Origin: Psychroserpens sp.
GTDB taxonomy: Bacteria > Bacteroidota > Bacteroidia > Flavobacteriales > Flavobacteriaceae
Assembly (NCBI GenBank): GCA_017643165.1
Contig: JAEPNY010000001.1
Coordinates: 1 to 64,000, forward strand
Direction of reading: 5' to 3'
Length of the DNA stretch: 64,000 bases
How positions within the stretch are numbered: the first letter of the stretch is position 1; each line of letters starts with the position of its first letter. A program made the translations under genes and the position numbers. The notes beneath the pieces were generated by a model that made no database searches, was not told the DNA's origin, and saw only the letters and a list, made by a program, of their open reading frames with translations. Positions 16,849 to 25,542 of this stretch are shown here, one piece after another.

Positions 16849-16856
16849 CAAAGATA
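16849..16856 (-). promoter_or_regulatory. Putative -7 element, TATCTTTG, directly before the hydrolase ATG
   Basis: Minus strand TATCTTTG ends 6 nt before the ATG at 16842, so the transcript would begin at about the start codon. Confidence 0.45.
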
Positions 16857-16887
16857 GCGAATGCATAATCCTCTATATACATTTTAT

Positions 16888-16895
16888 TATATTTG
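16888..16895 (+). promoter_or_regulatory. Putative -7 element for brnQ, TATATTTG
   Basis: TATATTTG lies 13 nt before a small upstream ATG (16908) and 50 nt before the TTG start of brnQ (16946). Confidence 0.5.
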
Positions 16896-16907
16896 AAATC
16901 TAACTAA

Positions 16908-16949
16908 ATGAAAATATCAAAACCACAATTTCTAAATCCTAATAATTGA
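16908..16949 (+). CDS. Possible 13-codon upstream leader ORF of brnQ
   Basis: ATG at 16908 opens a 13-residue frame (MKISKPQFLNPNN) whose TGA stop (16947-16949) overlaps the brnQ TTG start (16946-16948) as TTGA. It lies just after a good -7 element. It could couple translation to brnQ or be a chance ORF; it has only one Leu and one Ile, so classic branched-chain attenuation is not indicated. Confidence 0.3.
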   Translation: MKISKPQFLNPNN

Positions 16950-18235
16950 TATCTAAAAAAGACGTTTTTATTGTCAGTTTCGGTCTGTTCTCACTTTTCT
17001 TTGGAGCCGGGAATTTGCTCATTCCACCCTTATTAGGTTACAATGCTGGTGCCGATTGGTTTTGGGTGGCACTCGGATTTATTATTACAGCAGTTATTAT
17101 TCCTATTATTGGAATTCTTGCTCATGCTAAATTACAAGGTACACTTTATGATTTCGGAAAGAAGGTATCTCCAATATTCAGTTTACTGTATTGTATTATC
17201 ATCTATATCATTGCTGTTGCAATTCCTTCACCTCGGACGGCTGCTGCAACACACGAAATTGCTATTCATCCTTCTTTTGGTACAGACCCTTTATTAACAA
17301 GTACAATCTATTTTAGTTTAGTATTACTTTTCGTGCTTAATCGATCAAAGATTTTAGGGTTCATCGGGAAGTTTCTGACGCCTTTGATCGTTATCATACT
17401 TATCGCAGTGATTGGTATTGGGCTTTTCGCTTCTGAGCTAACACCTGCAATCTCTCAAATGTCTAGCCCTGTTGTTACAGGAATACTCGAAGGCTATCAA
17501 ACATTTGACGCCATAGGCGCCGTTGTGGTAGGTGCAGTTTTAATTATTTCCATAAATCTAAAAATTGAAGCACCATTTGAAGCTAAACGGCGCTTAATAC
17601 GAAAATCAGGATGGTACGCTGGATTTGGATTATTTATTATCTACGCTGGATTGATTTCGGTAGGTGCATATTTTGGTTCTGAAATTTCAATAAATACCGA
17701 TCTTACGAGTGATATGCAACGCGCTAATTTACTTAGAGGAATTAGCATCGCATCTCTTGGCGAATTCGGAAATACAGTATTAAGTATATTAATTTCATTG
17801 GCCTGTTTTACTACTGCGGTAGGGATTATTGCAGGAACAGCCGATTACTTCAAAGGACTAATTGGAAACTCTCAAAACGTGTATGTCATTACATCGGTGA
17901 TTTCTTGCGTACTGGGCGTAGTTGTTGGGCAACTCGATTTCAACTCTATCATAATTGTAGCTATTCCAGTACTACTTTTCATCTATCCAATCACTATTGT
18001 TTTAATTATTCTAAATGTATTACCTCAGCGTTTCTCAACGCCTTTAGTATTTAAGTGGGTCGTTCTAATTACTTTCATTTTTAGTATTCCAGATGTCATT
18101 GGTTTTATTTCGCCATCAGAAGCACTTAGCAATGTCATGTCTTATATCCCATTAGCTCAACAGAGTTTAGGTTGGGTAATACCAGCTATATCCACATGTA
18201 TTCTAGTAGGTATTATTCAAAGAAAAAAGGCCTAG
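16946..18235 (+). CDS. brnQ: Branched-chain amino acid transport system II carrier protein
   Basis: BrnQ/LIVCS carriers import leucine, isoleucine and valine with sodium or protons. The 429-residue protein is very hydrophobic, with about 12 membrane helices and the family start block SFGLFSLFFGAGNLLIPPLLG. The start must be the TTG at 16946: the preceding in-frame codon is TAA, there is no in-frame ATG before the conserved motif, and this gives the N-terminus the normal family length. Convergent with the M24 aminopeptidase gene. Confidence 0.92.
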   Translation: MISKKDVFIVSFGLFSLFFGAGNLLIPPLLGYNAGADWFWVALGFIITAVIIPIIGILAHAKLQGTLYDFGKKVSPIFSLLYCIIIYIIAVAIPSPRTAAATHEIAIHPSFGTDPLLTSTIYFSLVLLFVLNRSKILGFIGKFLTPLIVIILIAVIGIGLFASELTPAISQMSSPVVTGILEGYQTFDAIGAVVVGAVLIISINLKIEAPFEAKRRLIRKSGWYAGFGLFIIYAGLISVGAYFGSEISINTDLTSDMQRANLLRGISIASLGEFGNTVLSILISLACFTTAVGIIAGTADYFKGLIGNSQNVYVITSVISCVLGVVVGQLDFNSIIIVAIPVLLFIYPITIVLIILNVLPQRFSTPLVFKWVVLITFIFSIPDVIGFISPSEALSNVMSYIPLAQQSLGWVIPAISTCILVGIIQRKKA

Positions 18236-18276
18236 ACATTAATTGACTAGACCCGAAATTAGTTTTGGATAAGATT

Positions 18277-19569
18277 TTAGGCGTTCATCAAGTCCTCAAT
18301 CTCTTCTGCTTCTATTGGAATATTTCGCATAAGATTAAATGGCTCACCTGTTTCTTTAATAACAACGTCATCTTCCAAACGAATACCAAATCCTTCCTCT
18401 GGAATATAAATTCCAGGTTCTACAGTAAATACCATATTGGCTTGCATTGGTTCAGTTAGAATGCCGTAGTCGTGCGTATCAAGCCCAATATGATGAGATG
18501 TTCCATGCATGAAGTATTTTTTATACGCCGGCCATTCAGGGTTTTCATTCTGGACATCAGCTTTATCTATTAATCCTAGACCTAGTAATTCTGAGGTCAT
18601 CAATTTACCGACCTCAACATGATAAGCTTCCCAGTATGCTCCAGGGACCAATAATTTGGTTGCTTCATCTTTTACGCGATTTACAGCATCATATACTTGG
18701 CGTTGGCGTTGCGTAAACCGACCAGAAACAGGAATTGTTCGTGACATATCAGAACTGTAATTAGCATACTCTGCACCTACATCCATAAGTATGAGATCTC
18801 CTGCTTTACACTGTTGATTGTTCTCTATGTAGTGCAATACATTTGCGTTATTACCTGAAGCAATAATCGGTGTGTAAGCAAATTTTCTAGACCTATTTCT
18901 TAAGAATTCATGAATATATTCTGCTTCGATATCATACTCCCAAACATCTGGTTTTACAAAATTCAATACACGTCGAAATCCTTTCTCGGTGATATCACAT
19001 GCCTTTTGCATTAAATCGAGTTCGATCTGATCTTTTACTGATCGTAATCGCTGTAAAATTGGATTACTTTTAGCTACGGCATGTGCAGGATAACGGTTTT
19101 TAAGCCATTTTGTGAATCGGTCTTCTCTTGTTTCTGTTTCCACCGAAGCACGATAGTGTTCGTTAGTATTTATATAAACTGTATCACATTGTGTCATAAT
19201 CTCAAACATGATCTTCTCCATGTCCTGAAGCCAATACACGGTTTTGATCCCACTAGTTTCGAAAGCCGCTTCTTTTGTCAATTTTTCGCCTTCCCAAACC
19301 GCGATATGTTCGTTCGTTTCTTTTAAAAACAGTATTTCACGATGCTTTTCTTTTGGAGAATCCGGAAAAATGACCAAAACACTTTCTTCCTGATCCACAC
19401 CACTTAGGTAAAAAATATCTCGATGCTGTTCGAATGGCAAGGTGCTATCTGCACTCACTGGATAGATGTCATTAGAATTAAAAACCGCCAGACTCATCGG
19501 TTTCATTTGATCACTAAAGTTCTTACGATTCTTAATAAATAAATTTCGGTCTATTCTATGGTATTTCAT
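18277..19569 (-). CDS. pepP: Aminopeptidase P family (Xaa-Pro) metallopeptidase
   Basis: M24B peptidases release N-terminal residues preceding proline. The 430-residue protein has the N-terminal AMP_N domain (FYLSGVDQEESVLVI) and the pita-bread catalytic domain with all five metal ligands: LMDVGAEY and SSDMSRT (two Asp), GTSHHIGLD (His), TVEPGIYI and IRLEDDVV (two Glu). No signal peptide, so it should be cytoplasmic. No clear -7 element was found; it is divergent from the T9SS protein gene. Confidence 0.94.
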   Translation of the reverse strand: MKYHRIDRNLFIKNRKNFSDQMKPMSLAVFNSNDIYPVSADSTLPFEQHRDIFYLSGVDQEESVLVIFPDSPKEKHREILFLKETNEHIAVWEGEKLTKEAAFETSGIKTVYWLQDMEKIMFEIMTQCDTVYINTNEHYRASVETETREDRFTKWLKNRYPAHAVAKSNPILQRLRSVKDQIELDLMQKACDITEKGFRRVLNFVKPDVWEYDIEAEYIHEFLRNRSRKFAYTPIIASGNNANVLHYIENNQQCKAGDLILMDVGAEYANYSSDMSRTIPVSGRFTQRQRQVYDAVNRVKDEATKLLVPGAYWEAYHVEVGKLMTSELLGLGLIDKADVQNENPEWPAYKKYFMHGTSHHIGLDTHDYGILTEPMQANMVFTVEPGIYIPEEGFGIRLEDDVVIKETGEPFNLMRNIPIEAEEIEDLMNA

Positions 19570-19721
19570 TTGATATAATTTTGAAAAGCGAAAATGTGAT
19601 AACGCTGCTCTGATTTAAATACGTAGATCATTAATAATGAAACAGATAACACATTTTGTTAAAATTCCGTTTGGTAAAGGTAATTAGATTAAGTAGTTAA
19701 TTCAAATTCTCTTCAAATCCT

Positions 19722-19729
19722 TATATTTG
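19722..19729 (+). promoter_or_regulatory. Putative -7 element, TATATTTG
   Basis: TATATTTG lies 42 nt before the ATG at 19772 and supports that start over the longer frame beginning at 19727. Confidence 0.5.
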
Positions 19730-19771
19730 TTAAGAACATATAATTCCGAAAACTCATTTCAAACCTATATT

Positions 19772-21532
19772 ATGAAAAAAACTACGCTTTCTACCATACT
19801 ACTAATCCTAACAATTGTATTCGGTTCAAACGACTCTGTTTACAGTCAAGAAATGCTTTATGAGGTGCCTATGCCTCAGCAAGTTCAAGCTTCTTCACAA
19901 ATTGTTGAAGGAAAAGTGATCTCTAAGGCTTCATTATGGGATAATGCCCAAATGAATATTTATACTGTAAATACTGTTGAAGTATATAGAGTATTCAAAG
20001 GACAAAGCTTTGTGGATACCATTGAAGTTATAACACCTGGAGGAACTGTGAATGATAATTATGAAGTGGTCACACCAAGTTTAGGTCTCAATGTTGGTGA
20101 CGTAGGTGTATTCATGCTTCAAGGAAATAATACTTCTATTTCGAACGGTACGACAAGACCTAAATACAAAGCGTACTCGTCGATTCAAGGATTCTATAAA
20201 TACGACCTTGCTTCCAATACGGCTTATAACCCATATTACACTGTTGAAAATATTACTGGCTCCTTCTACAACTTACTTCAAAGTTTAACAAATGGAGCGC
20301 CTGTAGTTATTGAAGATTTTGATGCAGATGAGGTATTCGCGAATAGAAATGTAGGAGGCTCTGCTAGTATTACATTCTTTACACCTACAACAGTTAATGG
20401 TGGTGTTAGAGATTTATTAACAATAAATGGATTTGGTTTTGGTGTTTCAGGAACTGTAGGATTTAGAGATGCCAATTTTGGTGGTTCTCAATTTTATGAT
20501 GCGTTATCATCTCAAATTGTGAGTTGGACAGATACGCAGATCGTTGTAGAAGTGCCTTCAAGAGCTGGAACAGGAAATATTAGAGTCCAGCCAGTAACCG
20601 GAGGAACCGCTACGTCTATTGACGACCTTGAGGTGTTTTATTCGCAAATAAACCCAAGTAACGGATCTTTCGATTTCCCTTCTCAACATGTTGATGATAA
20701 CGGTGTCGGAGGCTATACTTGGCAAATGCATACTGACTTTAATAACAATGCCGCGGCTAATGCATCTTTTTTAAGAGCATTTGATACTTGGGTATGTACA
20801 ACTGGTGTTAATTGGGAAATAGGTTCGGTAACCACTGTTGATGTTATTGCGGCCGATGGTATCAATGTTATTAGGTTTGATAATGGTGGTGAAATGCCAG
20901 CTGGAACTTTAGGAATTAATACCTCTAGATTTGGAGCTTGTGGATCGGCTTCACCTGGAGGCCTAGATGTGTTTGTGAATGAATTAGATATCGTATTTAA
21001 CGACACAACAAATTGGGAATTTGGACCTAGTCCTGCATCTGGCGGACAAATTGATTTTGAAACTGTTGCGGTTCATGAACTTGGTCACGCACATCAATTA
21101 GCTCACATTATTGATCCGGGCGCTATTATGCACTTTGCAATTGGACCAAACCAAACCAACCGTGTTTTGAGTGATAGCGATCTTGGTGGTGCAAATGATG
21201 TAATGGTTAGAAATATTAATAATGCTGTATGTGGTGAAAACGTTATGACGTATTCTGCGTGTTCTAGCCTAAGTGTTGATGATAATTTCTTAGCTGAAAA
21301 TATTTCCATTTTCCCTAACCCTGCTAAAGATGTACTCAATATCTTATCGAATACATCGATTCAATTGGAAAATGCAACGATTTATGACGTTAGAGGAAGA
21401 AAAGTGCTATCACAAGATTTAAGCACTAGCACATTTAATACTATAAATGTAGAGCAGTTAAATTCTGGTGTATATTTCATTCAATTGAATGCCGAAAACG
21501 CTACAACAAGTAAAAAATTCATTGTGAATTAA
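19772..21532 (+). CDS. Secreted metalloprotease-like protein with IPT/TIG-like domain and T9SS type A sorting domain
   Basis: The start at ATG 19772 (MKKTTLSTILLILTIVFG) gives 586 residues with a signal peptide. Layout: an N-terminal region (25-190), an IPT/TIG-like domain (about 205-300; LLTINGFGFGVSGTVGF), a zinc-peptidase-like domain with HELGHAHQLAH (about 435-445; HExxHxxxxxH) and a possible Met-turn AIMHF 7-8 residues on, then a C-terminal T9SS domain (about 510-586: ISIFPNPAKDVLNI, YDVRGRKVL, LNSGVYFIQLNA, KKFIVN). It should be exported across the outer membrane. The motif has Gln where typical metzincins have Gly in HExxHxxGxxH, so the exact peptidase family is uncertain. Confidence 0.87.
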   Translation: MKKTTLSTILLILTIVFGSNDSVYSQEMLYEVPMPQQVQASSQIVEGKVISKASLWDNAQMNIYTVNTVEVYRVFKGQSFVDTIEVITPGGTVNDNYEVVTPSLGLNVGDVGVFMLQGNNTSISNGTTRPKYKAYSSIQGFYKYDLASNTAYNPYYTVENITGSFYNLLQSLTNGAPVVIEDFDADEVFANRNVGGSASITFFTPTTVNGGVRDLLTINGFGFGVSGTVGFRDANFGGSQFYDALSSQIVSWTDTQIVVEVPSRAGTGNIRVQPVTGGTATSIDDLEVFYSQINPSNGSFDFPSQHVDDNGVGGYTWQMHTDFNNNAAANASFLRAFDTWVCTTGVNWEIGSVTTVDVIAADGINVIRFDNGGEMPAGTLGINTSRFGACGSASPGGLDVFVNELDIVFNDTTNWEFGPSPASGGQIDFETVAVHELGHAHQLAHIIDPGAIMHFAIGPNQTNRVLSDSDLGGANDVMVRNINNAVCGENVMTYSACSSLSVDDNFLAENISIFPNPAKDVLNILSNTSIQLENATIYDVRGRKVLSQDLSTSTFNTINVEQLNSGVYFIQLNAENATTSKKFIVN

Positions 21533-21550
21533 ATTATAAAGACAATTTAA

Positions 21551-21583
21551 AAAAAAGGTGACTTTAATTAGTCACCTTTTTTA
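21551..21583 (+). terminator. Intrinsic terminator after the T9SS metalloprotease-like gene
   Basis: AAAAAAGGTGAC (21551-21562) pairs with GTCACCTTTTTT (21571-21582), with an 8-nt AT-rich loop and a T-run. Confidence 0.9.
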
Positions 21584-21642
21584 TTTTGCTCTTTTTCATA
21601 ATTGATATTTAGTATCTTTAGACCACTTAAAAACCAACTATC

Positions 21643-24480
21643 ATGCTTAAACGTATTTGCCTTTTATTTTACATCAATAGTCTTTTCTTAATAGCGCAAC
21701 AACCTGCGACTTCAGCCGATGTCATAGAGCGTGCAATTAATCAAAAAGAAGAACAAACAACGTCTTCAATTGTTAAGAATGTGGCCTTTGAAAATATTGG
21801 TCCATCAATCATGAGTGGACGTGTTGTAGACTTAGCCGTTAACCCAGATAACACTAATGAATTTTACGTTGGTTATGCTTCGGGTGGCGTTTGGCATACG
21901 AAGAATAATGGAACAACATTCGATCCAATTTTAGATGCATCTCCTACTCAAAATGTTGGCGATATAGCAGTCGATTGGAAAAACAACACCATCTGGGTAG
22001 GTACTGGAGAAAACAACAGCTCCCGTTCTAGTTATGCCGGAATTGGAATCTTAAAATCTACGGATAATGGTAAAACCTGGAAAAATATGGGGCTTACCGA
22101 TTCTCACCATATTGGTCGTATCTTGATCAATCCTAACAATCCGGATGAAGTGATTATAGGTGTAACAGGTCATTTATACTCTCCAAATCAAGAACGCGGC
22201 ATCTATAAAACAACAGATGGTGGTACTACTTGGACACAAACATTATTTGTAGATAACATGTCGGGAATTATTGATGTTCAAACGAACCCAAACAACTTCA
22301 ATCTAATGTTTGCTTCGTCTTGGACTAAGGATAGAAAAGCATGGAATTTTGACGGCAGTGGAAATAATTCTGCTATTTATAAAAGTACCGATGCTGGTGA
22401 CACCTGGACTAAAGTATCTAATGAAGACAGTGGTTTCCCTACAGGTCAAGGTGTAGGTAGAATTGGTCTTGCAGTATATGATAACAACATTATTTATGCC
22501 GTTCATGACAGTCAATTTAGAAGACCTTCGAACACCAAAAAGGAGCCTTCTAACTTACTTTCTAAGGAGGATTTTAAAACTATGACAACCACAGATTTTC
22601 TTGCTTTAGACAATAAAAAGTTGAACGCCTATCTTAAAATGAATGGGTTTCAGGAAAAATACAGAGCAGACAATGTAAAGCAGATGGTTCGTAGCGGGAA
22701 CGTAAAACCTATCGACTTGGCTAAATATTTAGAAGATGCCAATTCGTTACTCTTTGACACTCCGGTTATCGGAACAGAAGTGTACAAAAGTACCGATGGT
22801 GGCGTGACTTGGAAAAAAACCCACGACGATTATCTTGATGATATTTACTATAGCTATGGTTACTACTTTGGGCATATCTATGTTGCACCCGATAATTCTG
22901 ATAACATTTACATTTATGGCGTTCCAATTGTTAAGTCGAAAGATGGTGGTAAAACATTTAAATCTATAAGTGCTGAAAATGTCCATGCCGATCATCATGC
23001 ACTTTGGATAAATCCAAAAGACACGAATCATCTTATTAATGGAAATGATGGCGGTGTTAATATTACCTATGACGATGGTGAAAACTGGATTAAAAATAAT
23101 TCCCCTACTGTAGGACAGTTTTACGCAATTAACGTTGACAATGCTAAACCGTACAATGTATATGGAGGTCTTCAAGATAATGGTGTTTGGAAAGGCGCAC
23201 ATAATTCTAGAGAAAATAAAAGTTGGCATCAAAGTGGACAATACCCATGGAAAAGTATAATGGGAGGTGATGGAATGCAAGTTCAAATTGACAATCGCAA
23301 TACAAATATCGTTTACACAGGATTTCAATTTGGAAACTATTATAGACTAAATCTTGATACAGACGAGCAGACTTATATTCAGCCAAAACATGAACTTGGA
23401 GAAACCCCATATCGTTTCAATTGGCAAACACCAATACTGTTGTCACATCATAATCAGGATATATTATATCTAGGCGGCAATAAATTGATGCGTTCAATGG
23501 ATCAAGGAGATAATTGGACTGCAATAAGTGATGATTTAACCAATGGTGGAAAACCTGGGAATGTAGCCTATGGAACCTTGACTTCAATTAGTGAGTCTCC
23601 TTTCCAATTCGGACTAATTTACACAGGAAGTGACGATGGTGTTGTTGCTATCACCAAAGATGCCGGAGGTTCATGGAAAACGATTTCAGATAGCTTCCCA
23701 AAAGACCTTTGGGTAAGTCGTGTGATAGCCTCAGAACACAAAAAAGAGCGTGTGTATGTGACACTCAATGGCTATCGATGGGATGACTTTAAGGTTTATG
23801 CCTATATGAGTGATGATTACGGAATGAATTGGACCGATATTAGTAGTAATATTCCTGACTCACCAGTTAATGTCATTAGAGAAGATTCTGAAAATGAAAA
23901 CATCTTATATCTAGGTACAGATAACGGAGCTTACATATCATTTAATAATGGACAGAACTGGGAAATCTTCAGCAAAGGTATTCCTAATGTTGCGATTCAT
24001 GATATTGTTATTCAGCCTGAAGCAAAACATTTATTATTAGGAACTCACGGACGAAGTATTTACAAAGCCGACATTGCGCCGCTTCAAAAAATGAATGATG
24101 ATATGCGCTCGAAAGCTGTCACGCTTTTTAAACTAAATGATATGCGATACTCTTCTCGATGGGGAAGCAGTTGGAGCAAGTGGTTTGAAGCCTTTGAACC
24201 TGAAATGGATATTGTATTTTACAGCAATTCAGAAGGTAATAAAACCATAAAAGTATTGTCTGAAAATGGTGATCTATTAAATCAAATGACGTTTAATGCC
24301 GATAAAGGATTTAATTACACAAGCTACGACCTAACGCTAACCGAAAAAGGCAGAAAAGCATTATTGAAATCAAATACGAGTATTGATATCAATAAGGCAA
24401 AAAACGGCGCCTATTATTTGCCTAAAGGTGTATATACAATTCAGATCGGAGATGAAAAATCTAGTTTTACTTTAAAATAA
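21643..24480 (+). CDS. VPS10/sortilin-like BNR-repeat beta-propeller protein
   Basis: A 945-residue secreted protein with signal peptide MLKRICLLFYINSLFLIA. It consists of repeated BNR/Asp-box units such as STDNGKTW, TTDGGTTW, STDAGDTW, STDGGVTW, SKDGGKTF, TKDAGGSW, which build sortilin/VPS10-type propellers. Between the fourth and fifth obvious units (about residues 295-375) there is a helical, Lys-rich insertion (LLSKEDFKTMTTTDFLALDNKK). The C-terminal 100 residues form a separate beta domain ending in GVYTIQIGDEKSSFTLK; I see no standard T9SS sorting motif. Database annotators often call these glycosyl hydrolases, but no catalytic residues can be pointed out. Surface binding or degradation of a polymer are possible roles. 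Confidence 0.85.
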   Translation: MLKRICLLFYINSLFLIAQQPATSADVIERAINQKEEQTTSSIVKNVAFENIGPSIMSGRVVDLAVNPDNTNEFYVGYASGGVWHTKNNGTTFDPILDASPTQNVGDIAVDWKNNTIWVGTGENNSSRSSYAGIGILKSTDNGKTWKNMGLTDSHHIGRILINPNNPDEVIIGVTGHLYSPNQERGIYKTTDGGTTWTQTLFVDNMSGIIDVQTNPNNFNLMFASSWTKDRKAWNFDGSGNNSAIYKSTDAGDTWTKVSNEDSGFPTGQGVGRIGLAVYDNNIIYAVHDSQFRRPSNTKKEPSNLLSKEDFKTMTTTDFLALDNKKLNAYLKMNGFQEKYRADNVKQMVRSGNVKPIDLAKYLEDANSLLFDTPVIGTEVYKSTDGGVTWKKTHDDYLDDIYYSYGYYFGHIYVAPDNSDNIYIYGVPIVKSKDGGKTFKSISAENVHADHHALWINPKDTNHLINGNDGGVNITYDDGENWIKNNSPTVGQFYAINVDNAKPYNVYGGLQDNGVWKGAHNSRENKSWHQSGQYPWKSIMGGDGMQVQIDNRNTNIVYTGFQFGNYYRLNLDTDEQTYIQPKHELGETPYRFNWQTPILLSHHNQDILYLGGNKLMRSMDQGDNWTAISDDLTNGGKPGNVAYGTLTSISESPFQFGLIYTGSDDGVVAITKDAGGSWKTISDSFPKDLWVSRVIASEHKKERVYVTLNGYRWDDFKVYAYMSDDYGMNWTDISSNIPDSPVNVIREDSENENILYLGTDNGAYISFNNGQNWEIFSKGIPNVAIHDIVIQPEAKHLLLGTHGRSIYKADIAPLQKMNDDMRSKAVTLFKLNDMRYSSRWGSSWSKWFEAFEPEMDIVFYSNSEGNKTIKVLSENGDLLNQMTFNADKGFNYTSYDLTLTEKGRKALLKSNTSIDINKAKNGAYYLPKGVYTIQIGDEKSSFTLK

Positions 24481-24518
24481 ATCTAGATTTTCAGAGTTTT
24501 GTGTCGAAACATAACACT

Positions 24519-25388
24519 ATGCGATTAACTAAATTCTACAGCTGTTGTATTGCTGTTTTGATGATTGCCTGCAGCTCTGATGACTCAAATAACCCTACAC
24601 CATCAGAACCAAATCTCATCATTAAATTAAAATTCGATCCTAATCAAGAACGTCTTGGAAATCTTGGTCAGCCAGTTGCTGTCTCATCCGGAAATGCGGC
24701 TCAAACACCAAGTATAAATCGAATGAGTGCGAATTACATCGAATTAGCACCTTCGGCAAATACCGCTCTTGGCGCTGGCGAAATCATCTTCGAAGGACAG
24801 GAAACAACAGTTGGTGGTGATGTAGCAATAGATTTTCAAAATTCAATTTTCGCTGGACATAACGATACGTTTTTAACCATTCCTTTGTCTGATATAAATC
24901 CCGGCAGCTATGAATGGGTCCGCGTATCACTTGCTTATCAAGAAGGTCAAATTGACCTTTTAGTTAATGGAACCGATATAACGGGTACGCTTGCCAGTTT
25001 TGTTGGTTACAATTCATATATCACAAGTTTTGATCTAAATGGGAGTACAATCGATGTTAATGAAAATCGCGCCCAAGGGTATTGGGCTTTTGAGGCGCTT
25101 GGATTCACATCTCAAGGACAAGCGCCTGCAGGAGCAACCACTGTTCCAAATCCGTTGTTTGCAACCTCACCGATTCCTCAAGGGTCTTGTGTTGTTACGG
25201 GTGAATTTGAAAATGGTTTTAGCATTACAGGAAATGAAACAGAAGATGTTGTGCTTACACTATCCTTTTCGATTAATAATAGTTTTGAATGGTCTGAAGT
25301 AAATAATGATGGAAAATACGAGCCAGAAGCAGGAGAGCAAGTTGTAGATATGGGACTTCGTGGACTTATCCCAATTCATAATAATTAG
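24519..25388 (+). CDS. Hypothetical lipoprotein
   Basis: I start at ATG 24519 (MRLTKFYSCCIAVLMIAC), giving 289 residues; a GTG at 24501 would add six. The lipobox MIAC-S followed by SSDDSNNPTPSE is typical of surface lipoproteins in Bacteroidota. The mature part is rich in Gly, Asn and Ser and looks beta-sheet (IIFEGQETTVGGDVAIDF, GTLASFVGYNSYITSFDL), ending in FSINNSFEWSEVNNDGKYEP. I cannot name the family. It follows the VPS10-like gene by 38 nt on the same strand and may be co-transcribed. Confidence 0.8.
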   Translation: MRLTKFYSCCIAVLMIACSSDDSNNPTPSEPNLIIKLKFDPNQERLGNLGQPVAVSSGNAAQTPSINRMSANYIELAPSANTALGAGEIIFEGQETTVGGDVAIDFQNSIFAGHNDTFLTIPLSDINPGSYEWVRVSLAYQEGQIDLLVNGTDITGTLASFVGYNSYITSFDLNGSTIDVNENRAQGYWAFEALGFTSQGQAPAGATTVPNPLFATSPIPQGSCVVTGEFENGFSITGNETEDVVLTLSFSINNSFEWSEVNNDGKYEPEAGEQVVDMGLRGLIPIHNN

Positions 25389-25414
25389 AATGCTGGCCAA
25401 TTATCTTCAGTTTT

Positions 25415-25436
25415 TGCAAATCTTTTGCATTTTTTT
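25415..25436 (+). terminator. Weak intrinsic terminator after the hypothetical lipoprotein gene
   Basis: TGCAAA (25415-25420), loop TCT, TTTGCA (25424-25429), then seven T. The stem is short and AT-rich, so efficiency is uncertain. Confidence 0.4.
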
Positions 25437-25542
25437 GACAAGACCTTCCGACTTAAAAATTAGTTTTACGTTCGAATTTTAATCTCATTTGTAATAATTT
25501 AAAATCAACGGGTTTTGACCCCTAACCACACATTAATCAAAA

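Noticed and set aside
16908-16949. Idea that brnQ is frameshifted and should start at ATG 16908
   Set aside because: The TTG start at 16946 gives the normal family N-terminus; the leader peptide has no similarity to BrnQ starts.
22747-23328. Long minus-strand frame (193 codons) inside the VPS10-like gene
   Set aside because: Shadow of the plus-strand coding frame; Ile/Phe/Asn-rich, no start context and no known motifs.
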